A DNA stretch of 64,000 bases from Arcobacter sp. F2176 (lineage in GTDB: Bacteria; Campylobacterota; Campylobacteria; Campylobacterales; Arcobacteraceae): assembly GCF_004116465.1 (NCBI RefSeq), contig NZ_PDJV01000009.1:62001-126000 (forward strand), written 5' to 3'. The notes beneath the pieces were generated by a model. It saw only the letters and a list, made by a program, of their open reading frames with translations. It searched no databases and was not told the origin of the DNA. Position numbers and translations under genes: made by a program. Below, piece after piece: positions 52,610 to 60,793 of this stretch (the first letter of the stretch is position 1; every line of letters begins with the position of its first letter).

Positions 52610-53308
52610 TCAGTCTTTTTTCGTAAATTTTAACCATTGGTTCAAAAAATCATCTCTTTTTAGTATAATAGAGCCTAAATCAAGCTTATATTGCAAACAT
52701 GCATGACCTAAATTCCAAAACTCATAGTTCTCTTTTTCAAGTAGTTGTCCTAAAAGAACTAATTGCAGTTTACCATAATTATTGTACTTTTTATCTCTAC
52801 TTGAAAACCCACTTAGACTTGTATACACTTTGCCAACTTTATACCCGATTTCACCTGCAATTAATGTATCATTCTTGCTATCATATAATTCAAAAGTCAA
52901 TAATTCAAAATTCTCATGCTTATTAGAAAATATATCTAAAAGCATATTTTTATAATCTTCATTTATCCATGAATCTTTGTGAAATTGATTTATTTTTTCT
53001 ATAATTTGATTTATATCTTTATTTTTGACAAATAAATAAGTATTCTTTTTTAATAACTTTTTTATTTTTTTACTTATATGAAGATTTTCAAAGTACAAAA
53101 CGGCATATTCAAACTGAAGTTCTGGAAGTAAATAGCTTTTATTGTTTGCTAAAGTAGCAGTAGTGCTAATAAAACCTGCTTGGGCTAACTTTATATATAA
53201 AGAAGGAGAAAAGTGCTCACAGGCATAGTAATTCTCTTTCATATTTGGATAAATATGATTTCTTAATATTTGTTCATTGGAAATTATTTCCTCATCTATT
53301 AGATAAAT
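52610..53308 (-). CDS. Leucyl/phenylalanyl-tRNA-protein-transferase-like (GNAT fold)
   Basis: The conserved block IAGEIGYKVGKVYTSLSGF, GKLQLVLLGQLLEKEN and FWNLGHACLQYKLDLGS resembles the Aat leucyl/phenylalanyl-tRNA-protein transferase family, which adds N-degron residues to proteins. The first in-frame ATG (53242) has no SD. Coding-like sequence (YLIDEEIISNEQILRNHIYP) continues upstream, with no ATG/GTG/TTG before the in-frame stop. AAAAGGA at 53322-53316 precedes two adjacent ATT codons (53311 and 53308). I place the start at 53308, giving about 232 aa, near the family size. The family call is moderate. Confidence 0.6.
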   Translation of the reverse strand: MYLIDEEIISNEQILRNHIYPNMKENYYACEHFSPSLYIKLAQAGFISTTATLANNKSYLLPELQFEYAVLYFENLHISKKIKKLLKKNTYLFVKNKDINQIIEKINQFHKDSWINEDYKNMLLDIFSNKHENFELLTFELYDSKNDTLIAGEIGYKVGKVYTSLSGFSSRDKKYNNYGKLQLVLLGQLLEKENYEFWNLGHACLQYKLDLGSIILKRDDFLNQWLKFTKKD

Positions 53309-53351
53309 AATAAAATCCTTTTATGTGATTAGAAAAGGGGAAATTCATCAG

Positions 53352-53383
53352 TTAAGACTTTTTCCTTAAGAAAGAAGTCTTAA
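53352..53383 (-). terminator. Hairpin at the 3' end of the flagellin gene
   Basis: TTAAGACTT (53352-53360) pairs with AAGTCTTAA (53375-53383) over 9 bp, with the flagellin stop codon (53366-53368) inside the loop. It is likely to be the transcript end, although a U-run after the stem on the minus strand is weak. Confidence 0.45.
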
Positions 53384-54205
53384 TACTGATTGTTGATTGA
53401 TATTATTAGCTTGTGATTGTCCAAAAGAACCAATTTGAGCCAAAATATTTTGTTTTGAGAAGCTTGATACTTCTTTTGCAAAATCTACATTTGAAATAGT
53501 AGATAATGCTGAACCATTATTTACAACTTGCGATGACATTGAAGTATATGAAGATTCTAATTGTTGTGCAGTAGAACCAATATCACTTCTAAAATCTTGA
53601 AGTTTTGAAGATGCTTGATCAATTGTATCTAAGAATGTTCTTGCATCATCAGCTGAAAATGTTCCATCTTGCAAAAATCCATCCAATCCTAAACCTTGGG
53701 TATTTGATTGAAGTGGATTGAGTGTTGTATTGTCTTGAGAATCAGTGCCTGTTTGAACATCAAAAGTATCACTTTCCCCTTTATCATCTCGACTATTTTG
53801 CAAAATAGAGTTATCACCATAACTAGTACTTGAGGCAATGTTATCAAATTGTTCTAAAAGTTTAGTAATATCATTTCTAATAATATTTCTTTGATCATCA
53901 CTTGTTGTATCAGTTGCTGCTTGTAAAGTTTTTTCTCTAATTGTGTCTAAAATATCAGATTGTTCCCCTAGTGCACTATCTCCTATTTGTAAATAAGATA
54001 AAGCACTATTGATATTTTCAACACCTTGAGTTAATCCACTTTGTTGATAATTTAATTGTTCAGAAATAGCTAAAAGTGCAGGATCATCTGATGCTTTTGT
54101 TAATTCTTTATTTGTTGCAATCTTTTCTAAAGGATTACTTGACCTGACTCCTTGAAGCTCTTCTGGTACATATAAATAATTAGTATAATCATTTGATATA
54201 GTCAT
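53366..54205 (-). CDS. Flagellin-family protein
   Basis: A 279-aa flagellin. The N-terminal D0/D1 segment has TKASDDPALLAISEQLNYQ, the chaperone-region SALSYLQIGDSALGEQS and TLQAATDTTSDDQRNIIRND. The C-terminal D1/D0 segment is NILAQIGSFGQSQANNIN followed by VLRLLS. The short central part (~50 variable residues) makes it a compact flagellin of the Arcobacter type. SD GAAAGGAG precedes ATG 54205. I could not find a convincing sigma-28 or sigma-54 promoter. No flagellar genes are next to it. Confidence 0.9.
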   Translation of the reverse strand: MTISNDYTNYLYVPEELQGVRSSNPLEKIATNKELTKASDDPALLAISEQLNYQQSGLTQGVENINSALSYLQIGDSALGEQSDILDTIREKTLQAATDTTSDDQRNIIRNDITKLLEQFDNIASSTSYGDNSILQNSRDDKGESDTFDVQTGTDSQDNTTLNPLQSNTQGLGLDGFLQDGTFSADDARTFLDTIDQASSKLQDFRSDIGSTAQQLESSYTSMSSQVVNNGSALSTISNVDFAKEVSSFSKQNILAQIGSFGQSQANNINQQSVLRLLS

Positions 54206-54284
54206 TGAGTCTCCTTTCTTCAGTTTTTCTTTATTTTACAACTACTAGTATTAAACCAACTTTAAGCATTAATACTAATATAAT

Positions 54285-54317
54285 CTTTTGTTAACCTTTT
54301 GTTAACCTTTTGTTGTT
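54285..54317 (+). repeat. Triple 11-bp tandem repeat in the flagellin/sRNA intergenic region
   Basis: CTTTTGTTAAC occurs at 54285-54295 and again directly at 54296-54306. A third, degenerate copy CTTTTGTTGTT is at 54307-54317. The 11-bp period is about one helical turn, so bound factors would align on one DNA face. The site lies 80-112 nt upstream of the flagellin start and 22-54 nt upstream of the -10 of the candidate sRNA. Confidence 0.6.
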
Positions 54318-54350
54318 TCATAGTTAACTCAATAATCGTATAATAAATTT

Positions 54351-54463
54351 ATAAGTAAATAGGAAGCGCGAACACTAGGCTTGTTTACTAAGATTAAAGT
54401 TCTCCTTGAAATAAAATTAAATCAGTTAAAAAAGGCACTCTAAAGGGTTAGGTGTCTTTTTTT
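54351..54463 (+). ncRNA. Candidate small RNA with intrinsic terminator
   Basis: The region holds no credible ORF yet has a complete transcription unit. TATAAT is at 54339-54344. The start would be about 54351, followed by a comparatively GC-rich stretch (GGAAGCGCGAACACTAGG). An intrinsic terminator follows, with AAAAAAGGCAC (54428-54438) pairing GTGTCTTTTTT (54452-54462) and a run of seven T. The transcript would be about 110 nt. It lies divergent to flagellin and upstream of truD on the plus strand. It is not a family I recognise. The 5' end is inferred from the -10 only. Confidence 0.55.
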
Positions 54464-54530
54464 ATGTCTAAAATCTTTTTAAATCAATAATAATTTGGGT
54501 ATTATGTCAAAATTATTAAAAAGGTTAGAG

Positions 54531-55529
54531 ATGAAAAGAGTTTTTTTACAAAATTATAAACCCCTAGAATTTAAGTTCTATCAAAACAAAGAAGATTTTA
54601 TTGTTACAGAAAATCCAATAAAATTTACAAATAGAGGTAATTTTATAATTTTAAAAATAGAAAAAGAGAGATTGGGAACTTGGGATTTAATTGATTCACT
54701 TGCTAGAAATTTAAATATATATGATAATGAAATAGGCTATGCTGGATTAAAAGATAAAAATGCAACTACTACTCAACACATCTCAATACCTAGAAAATAT
54801 GCAAAAGATATAAAAAAATTCAAACATCCAAAAATAAAAATATTAGAGACCTTTTTACACAGTACAAAACTAAACATTGGTGATTTGATTGGTAACTCAT
54901 TTGAAATAAATCTTCACGAAGTTGAATCTTGTGATGTGGGTGTTATAGAAAAAAGATTACACGAACTTGCAAAAAATGGTATGCCAAACTTTTTTGGTTA
55001 TCAAAGATTTGGTAAAGATGTAAAAGAAAACCTTGAAAAAGCAAATAAAATTATTTATGGTGATTTGAAAATTAGAGATAGAAAATTAGAGAAAATGTTA
55101 ATCTCTATTTATCAAAGTGATTTATTTAATAAATGGCTTGCTAAAAGAGTTGAAATGTCTGATGGAAAATTTAAATTATTAGATGGTGAAGTAATGAAGT
55201 CACTTGATGATTTGAAGTTTTTTACACCAAATAAAATAAATGAAAAGATAATAAAAGACTTTGAAGATAAAAAAATTGTTCCTACAGGACTTTTATGTGG
55301 AAGAGAAGTTTATCGAGCAAGAAATGAAGCACAACTTATTGAAAAAGAGTTTGATGATACTTATATTCAAGAAAAAGGTTTAAGAAGAGATGCTATTATA
55401 TTTCCAAAAGATATTTTTGTAAATTATGATGTTGAAAATAAAAAGTGTAAACTAAAATTTACACTTCCCAAAGCTTCATATGCTACAGTTGTAGTGGAGA
55501 ATATTGCAAATCAAAATCTAAGAGTTTAA
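54531..55529 (+). CDS. truD: tRNA pseudouridine(13) synthase
   Basis: A TruD-family pseudouridine synthase acting at U13 of tRNA-Glu-type substrates. The catalytic Asp is in GYAGLKDKNATTTQHISIP, at about residue 75. Other TruD segments are FIVTENPIKFTNRGNFIILK, GMPNFFGYQRFGKD and GREVYRARNEAQL. I prefer ATG 54531 over upstream in-frame starts (54504 and TTG 54495), because AAGG/AGAG precedes it and the E. coli-like N-terminus begins here. The last 12 nt overlap the convergent histidine kinase gene. Confidence 0.93.
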   Translation: MKRVFLQNYKPLEFKFYQNKEDFIVTENPIKFTNRGNFIILKIEKERLGTWDLIDSLARNLNIYDNEIGYAGLKDKNATTTQHISIPRKYAKDIKKFKHPKIKILETFLHSTKLNIGDLIGNSFEINLHEVESCDVGVIEKRLHELAKNGMPNFFGYQRFGKDVKENLEKANKIIYGDLKIRDRKLEKMLISIYQSDLFNKWLAKRVEMSDGKFKLLDGEVMKSLDDLKFFTPNKINEKIIKDFEDKKIVPTGLLCGREVYRARNEAQLIEKEFDDTYIQEKGLRRDAIIFPKDIFVNYDVENKKCKLKFTLPKASYATVVVENIANQNLRV

Positions 55530-57617
55530 ACTAATTGGTATTTTTATTTTAAAATTTGCTCCAAAGTATTCTTTGTCTTTATATAAAAAGTTTATATTTT
55601 GAACATTAATTTCACCACCAAAATGTTTTGTGATAATTTGTTCACTCATATAAAGACCAATACCAGTTCCTTGAGATTTGTGTTTAGTTGTAAAATAAGG
55701 TTCAAATACTTTTTCAATATCTGATTCTTTTATCCCTCCTGCATTATCTAGAATAGAAAATGTTATATTGTTATTAGTTTTTTCTATTTCTATTTTTATT
55801 AGTTTATTAACACTTTTTGTAGTATTTAAAATATCTTTAGCATTACTGAAGATATTGAGAAATACTTGAATTAATTCGTTTTTATACCCAAGAATTTCGC
55901 AGTCTTCATAAACTGTAACTATTTCTATATCGGTATTTTTAATGTTGGCTAATTTTATAGAAGTATTTATCAGTGTAGAAAGTTTAAAATTTTCTTTGTT
56001 TTTACTTTGTTTAAAGAAGTCTCTAAAATCATCAATTGTTTGTGAAAGATAAGTTGCAGCCCTTATTATTAAGTCAACTGAATCATAAAAGAATTCATCA
56101 TCTAAGTCTCCAAATTCTTTTTTTATTTTTGCACCACTTGCGGCTGTTGTTATTGTTGAAAGTGGTTGTCTCCATTGGTGTGCAATATTTTCAAGCATTT
56201 CACCCATTGAGGCCATTTTTGCTTGTTGATAAAAGAGTTTTTGTTTTTTATTAAACTCATTTTTTTCTTTTAATTCATCTGTTATATCTCTGATAATAGA
56301 ATAAACAAAAGTCTTTTTATCTATTTGTATTGCAGAAGCATAAATCTCCACATCTTTTATTTCTCCATTAGACAAAATATTTTTAGAAATAAAGACATTT
56401 TGTCTATTTTCTAATATATTAATGAATTCTTTTTTTTGTTTATCTACTGTAGACATTGATATGTCATTTGCTTTTAAATTTATAAAATCTGCTCTTTTAT
56501 AACCATAAAAATTAATTGCAGAAGCATTAATATCAATTATATTTAATGTTATTGGATCATATATAATTTTTATTGCTTTTGAGCCTTCAAAAATTTGGTG
56601 ATATTTTTTTGTTAGTTCGTTTAATTCTTGAGTTCTTCTTTTTACATTTTTTTCTAATTCAGTTGTATACTTTGATTTATTATAAAAATGAATTGAACTA
56701 AAAATAGCAATTACTACTAAGGTTAAAAGAATACCAATAAATTTAATAAATTTGTCAAACTCATAGATATCATTTAAGTCTATCTCTTTTTTTTGCTTAA
56801 AGATTATGAAATATCCAATATTGGATTCTTTTTCATTTTTTAATGTAAATGTAGTGGCTATGTGATTATCAATTAATTTATAATCTTTTATTGATAAAAA
56901 TTCATCAATATTTTCCTTTACGGTTTTTTTTAATTCACTTTTAGCATCTAAATTTGCTACATAATAATCGCCTATAAAATCTTTTGTAAAAGGTTTTTTA
57001 ATTTGATTTTTAAATTTTTTATCTGCAAGAATAATTAAATCAATTCCTTTTTCTTTAAACTCTTCTGCAATAGAATTCATTTTTGTAATTACTTCAACTA
57101 AACCTAAAAATTGATTTCCATCATAAATTGGAACAATATTTTTAAAAGTTATATCAAATATACCTACACTTATTATTGAGACGACTTTTGGGTTCTTTAA
57201 TAAAGTTGGTAACTCTTTTCTTATTGTTGAAACATTATCATTTTTTTCTTTTGTCCAACTTCTATATTTACTTATTCCATTCTTATCTATTAAATGTATC
57301 CATAGATTTTTGAAGTTGCTATATTTTTTTATTTTTTCAGATACAACATTTAAACTAGGATAAGGAACTTTTTCATTTTTTAAAAACTTTTTGAAGTTAT
57401 TATCTTCTGATAGTGCTAATGCAACATTAAAAGTTGAATTCTTTTTATTAAATATTGCTTCTTTAATTTGATTTTTTAAACTATTTGAAGTTTGTAAATA
57501 TTTATTTTTAGTCAATCCTTCTATCTTGTTTGATAGAAAATAGTTAACACATGAAAAAGCAGAAATTAAAAGTATAATTAATAAAAGTAGATAAATTGGT
57601 TTTGTAGAATATTGCAC
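55518..57617 (-). CDS. PAS-containing sensor histidine kinase (699 aa)
   Basis: A membrane sensor kinase. TM1 is at about residues 8-28, followed by a ~260-residue periplasmic dCache-like sensor and TM2 at about 290-312. Next is a PAS domain (about 345-450, with YDPITLNIIDINASAINF). The HisKA-type H-box MLENIAHQWRQPLSTI has its His at about residue 480. The HATPase motifs are FLNIFSNAKDIL, LDNAGGIKESDIEKVF and GTGIGLYMSEQII. No response regulator gene is adjacent, so it is an orphan. It is convergent with truD. Confidence 0.93.
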   Translation of the reverse strand: MQYSTKPIYLLLLIILLISAFSCVNYFLSNKIEGLTKNKYLQTSNSLKNQIKEAIFNKKNSTFNVALALSEDNNFKKFLKNEKVPYPSLNVVSEKIKKYSNFKNLWIHLIDKNGISKYRSWTKEKNDNVSTIRKELPTLLKNPKVVSIISVGIFDITFKNIVPIYDGNQFLGLVEVITKMNSIAEEFKEKGIDLIILADKKFKNQIKKPFTKDFIGDYYVANLDAKSELKKTVKENIDEFLSIKDYKLIDNHIATTFTLKNEKESNIGYFIIFKQKKEIDLNDIYEFDKFIKFIGILLTLVVIAIFSSIHFYNKSKYTTELEKNVKRRTQELNELTKKYHQIFEGSKAIKIIYDPITLNIIDINASAINFYGYKRADFINLKANDISMSTVDKQKKEFINILENRQNVFISKNILSNGEIKDVEIYASAIQIDKKTFVYSIIRDITDELKEKNEFNKKQKLFYQQAKMASMGEMLENIAHQWRQPLSTITTAASGAKIKKEFGDLDDEFFYDSVDLIIRAATYLSQTIDDFRDFFKQSKNKENFKLSTLINTSIKLANIKNTDIEIVTVYEDCEILGYKNELIQVFLNIFSNAKDILNTTKSVNKLIKIEIEKTNNNITFSILDNAGGIKESDIEKVFEPYFTTKHKSQGTGIGLYMSEQIITKHFGGEINVQNINFLYKDKEYFGANFKIKIPISLNS

Positions 57618-57778
57618 TAAAAGTCCTATTTAATTGTTAATCATCTAATAATTTTATATATAAAGCAATTAATTATACTCTATTAATATTAAAATATGAA
57701 CAAAGTAAGAAAAATGAATTTTTGGTGTAATTAAATTATTTTATATAAACAAGAGGATTTAGAAGAGATATTTAAATG

Positions 57779-57814
57779 GTTAAATTAAAGTAGAAGTTTC
57801 TACTTTAATTTAAC
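57779..57814. terminator. Perfect 17-bp hairpin at the end of the BamB-like gene
   Basis: GTTAAATTAAAGTAGAA (57779-57795) is the exact reverse complement of TTCTACTTTAATTTAAC (57798-57814) with a 2-nt loop. The right arm covers the last codons and stop of the minus-strand BamB-like gene. It is the probable transcript end, although no clear U-run follows. Confidence 0.6.
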
Positions 57815-58771
57815 ATATTCATCGTTGATATACATAGTATCTCCAAAAACTATCACTTTATCTTCTTCGTCAAAAGAAAAATCATATATTTTATCAGTTT
57901 TAAAATCATCTGAGATATTTATCATATATCCTTGAGATTCTAAGGCATATAAAGAATCACCATAAGCTAAGGCATAAAATTTAGCAAATTTGTATTTTTT
58001 TCTATTCATTACATTTAGTGAAATATCAGTTTTAATAATTTGACCATCAATTGTTGCTAAATAGATATCTTTTCCATGTGCAATAATATCACTTAAATCA
58101 TATTGTTTGATATTTAAAATACCATCTCCAACAGAGATAACTTTTTTTGAACTTGCTGCTATAAGAGTGTCATTTACTACATTTAAGTAAATAATATTAT
58201 TAAATTGACTATCTGCATCAACAATGATATTTCTAACTACTTTGTAGTTTTGTGCAGAAACAACTAAAATCTTACCATCTAATGTTGGAAATAAAATAAG
58301 ATTTTGCATAAAATAAGGCGCTGCAATTCTTGTATCATTTGCTAAAGATTTTGTTAAATACTCTTTAAAAATGATTTTCCCATCTCTTAAGTCATAAGCC
58401 ATAATTGAATTATCACTATTTACTATTGCTAAAATATCATCTTTTAGCGATGCTGCAACAACAGCTGTATTTGTAACTATCTCTTTTTTATCAACATAAA
58501 TTTTATCTTTTATATTTGTTGAAAGTACTTTTCCTTCACTTAGGTTTAAGAATTGAAAACCTTCAGGCATTTTTATACTTGAAACCCCTTGTGCACTAAT
58601 AAATTGCCCATTATCTAAAGTTGCACCATCTCTATTAAATGAGACAATGTATGAATCAATAGATTTAGTACTTTTATTAAAAGACAAAGTATCTTCTGGT
58701 TCAAAATATTGCTTTTTAGAACAAGCAGAAAATAGAATGATTGCTGAAATTAAAATTAATAAATGTCTCAT
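57800..58771 (-). CDS. PQQ-like beta-propeller lipoprotein (BamB-like)
   Basis: A 323-aa lipoprotein with lipobox FSACSKKQY. The rest shows repeated strands such as AVVAASLKDDILAIVNSD, AYDLRDGKIIFKEYL and FPTLDGKILVVSAQN, which fit a PQQ-type beta-propeller. BamB is an outer-membrane assembly factor. The gene directly upstream (10 nt away) encodes a YfgM-like TM plus helical protein, reproducing the E. coli yfgM-bamB order. The role is therefore likely in outer-membrane protein assembly, though overall identity to BamB cannot be judged here. Confidence 0.75.
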   Translation of the reverse strand: MRHLLILISAIILFSACSKKQYFEPEDTLSFNKSTKSIDSYIVSFNRDGATLDNGQFISAQGVSSIKMPEGFQFLNLSEGKVLSTNIKDKIYVDKKEIVTNTAVVAASLKDDILAIVNSDNSIMAYDLRDGKIIFKEYLTKSLANDTRIAAPYFMQNLILFPTLDGKILVVSAQNYKVVRNIIVDADSQFNNIIYLNVVNDTLIAASSKKVISVGDGILNIKQYDLSDIIAHGKDIYLATIDGQIIKTDISLNVMNRKKYKFAKFYALAYGDSLYALESQGYMINISDDFKTDKIYDFSFDEEDKVIVFGDTMYINDEYVKLK

Positions 58772-58780
58772 TATATACCT

Positions 58781-59359
58781 TTATTTTGTGATTAAGTAAT
58801 GATTTAGTAAAGCAACTAAATCTTTAACTTGTGATGTTTCAGGGATCAATTTTAAAGCATCTTTTGATTCTTTATATTTCCCATTCTCTGCTAGAATTAA
58901 TGCTTTATTAAATATCGCAAACTCTTTTAATAAAAAATTATTTTCCATTGAAAGATCACCTAATTTATTTACATTTTGTTCTTTCATGGCTTTTTCATAT
59001 GCATATAATTCTTTAAAAAATTTAGCATTGATAGAAATATCTTTTTTATTATCTCTTTGACTATAAAGAACTATATCATGCAGATTTGTATTAAGCCCTT
59101 TTAGCGTCTCTAATGCTTTCTCATCATTTGGATTTTTCAATAATTCTTGAAAAACAATGTTTGCTTTTGCCGTATTTTGTTCTTTAAAATATGAAGTAAG
59201 ATACATAGCTACTATTGCAAGTATAATTATCACAACAGCCGATATTATTATAAGTTTATATTTTTTGAAAATTCTTTCAACTCTAACAAAGCTTTCTAGG
59301 AATTTTTCTTCACTACTAAGCCCCTCTTTTACGAAATCCATATTGTCTTTTAAACTCAT
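58781..59359 (-). CDS. YfgM-like TM/TPR-type protein
   Basis: A 192-aa protein. A cytoplasmic N-terminus of about 35 residues is followed by one TM helix (LIIISAVVIIILAIVAMYL) and a periplasmic helical domain with TPR-like repeats (KANIVFQELLKNPNDEKALE, EFAIFNKALILAENGKYKES). This is the YfgM layout, an ancillary SecYEG/periplasmic chaperone partner. It precedes the BamB-like gene with 9 nt between. Confidence 0.75.
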   Translation of the reverse strand: MSLKDNMDFVKEGLSSEEKFLESFVRVERIFKKYKLIIISAVVIIILAIVAMYLTSYFKEQNTAKANIVFQELLKNPNDEKALETLKGLNTNLHDIVLYSQRDNKKDISINAKFFKELYAYEKAMKEQNVNKLGDLSMENNFLLKEFAIFNKALILAENGKYKESKDALKLIPETSQVKDLVALLNHYLITK

Positions 59360-59467
59360 TGATTAACCTTATAAAAAATTAGTTATAAGTGTACAAAAAT
59401 TTTCATAAAATCTTACTTTTATAAAAAGTTCTATATAATACAAACCTATTAAAGCACTGGGGTTAAA

Positions 59468-60766
59468 ATGAATAAGTTTATATTATCAATTATAGTTTTA
59501 GTTATTTCACTGAATTTTTTGCACGCTGATGTAAAAGCAGATAAAAAAGAAGAACAAAGTAGATTTGAGTCTTTGTCTAAATTAACAAATGTTATTGGCA
59601 CTGTAGAAAAATATTATGTAGATGATTTAAAATTACAAGAAATCGTAAATAAGGCATTAAAAGGTTTAATGCAAGAATTGGATGCACATTCAACATATAT
59701 GGATAAAAAGTATTTCAAAGAAATGCAAATCCAAACTGATGGTGAATTTGGTGGATTAGGAATTACTGTTGGAATGAGAGATGGAGCATTGACTGTTATT
59801 TCACCAATTGATGGAACTCCTGCATATGAAGCTGGTATTAAATCAGAAGATATTATTTTAAAAATTGATGATAAATCAACTTTAAATATGAGTTTAGATG
59901 AAGCGGTAAGTTTAATGAGAGGAAAACCTAAAACTCCAATAACACTTACTGTTGTTAGAAAAGCAGAGAGAAAACCTTTAGAAATAAAGATTGTAAGGGA
60001 TATTATTAAAATAGAATCTGTAAAAACAAAAACTATTGGAAAAGATATTTTATACCTAAGAGTTACAAGTTTTGACAAAAATGTTGTAGATGGATTAACT
60101 AAGGCAATCAAAGATGCTAAAGCTATTAAAGGAATTATTTTAGACTTAAGAAATAATCCAGGTGGATTATTAACTCAAGCAATAGGAACAACTGATTTAT
60201 TTGTAGACAAAGGAATCATAGTTTCACAAAAAGGTAGAGATGCTTCAAGTGAAGAAACTTTTAATGCAAACTATTCAAAAACATTGACAAGAGTACCATT
60301 AATAGTTTTAGTAAATGGTGGTAGTGCATCTGCTTCAGAGATTGTAAGTGGTGCGTTACAAGATCATAAAAGAGCAATTTTAGTTGGAGAAAAAACTTTT
60401 GGAAAAGGTTCTGTTCAAGTTGTATTACCAATTACTTCTGATAAGAGTGAAGCTATTAAATTAACTATTGCAAAATATTACTTACCAAGTGGTAGAACAA
60501 TCCAAGCAACAGGTATTACTCCTGATGTTATTTCTTATCCAGGTGAAGCTGTAAAAGCTCCAGATATGGATTTTATGATAAAAGAAGCTGATTTAAAAAA
60601 ACATTTAAAAAGTGAATTAGAAAAAGTTGATGGAAAAGAAAAAGAAGTAAAAAAAGAAGTAAAAAAAGATGATGCAAAAATCATTACAGATGAAGATCTA
60701 TTTAAAGATAATCAACTAAAAACCGGTGTTGATATATTAAAAAGTTTAATAATTACAAATAAATAG
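59468..60766 (+). CDS. ctpA: S41 C-terminal processing peptidase
   Basis: A 432-aa periplasmic protease with signal peptide FILSIIVLVISLNFLHADV. The N-terminal helical region includes VIGTVEKYYVDDLKLQEI. The PDZ domain (about 90-170) carries FGGLGITVGMRDGALTVIS. The S41 domain includes ILDLRNNPGGLL. The catalytic Ser is in VNGGSASASEIVSGALQ, and the Lys is in LVGEKTFGKGSVQ. It cleaves C-terminal tails of periplasmic proteins. It starts at ATG 59468 behind TGGGG and lies 27 nt before purC. Confidence 0.95.
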   Translation: MNKFILSIIVLVISLNFLHADVKADKKEEQSRFESLSKLTNVIGTVEKYYVDDLKLQEIVNKALKGLMQELDAHSTYMDKKYFKEMQIQTDGEFGGLGITVGMRDGALTVISPIDGTPAYEAGIKSEDIILKIDDKSTLNMSLDEAVSLMRGKPKTPITLTVVRKAERKPLEIKIVRDIIKIESVKTKTIGKDILYLRVTSFDKNVVDGLTKAIKDAKAIKGIILDLRNNPGGLLTQAIGTTDLFVDKGIIVSQKGRDASSEETFNANYSKTLTRVPLIVLVNGGSASASEIVSGALQDHKRAILVGEKTFGKGSVQVVLPITSDKSEAIKLTIAKYYLPSGRTIQATGITPDVISYPGEAVKAPDMDFMIKEADLKKHLKSELEKVDGKEKEVKKEVKKDDAKIITDEDLFKDNQLKTGVDILKSLIITNK

Positions 60767-60793
60767 TAATAAAATATAAGTAAAGGAAAATAA

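Noticed and set aside
54206-54350. Sigma-28 or sigma-54 promoter for the flagellin gene
   Set aside because: I looked for CGATWT-type and GG-N10-GC-type elements on the minus strand and found none convincing.
59614-60111. A 165-aa minus-strand open frame inside ctpA
   Set aside because: It lies wholly opposite a well-supported protease gene, has no homology-like motifs, and such antisense frames are common in this base composition.
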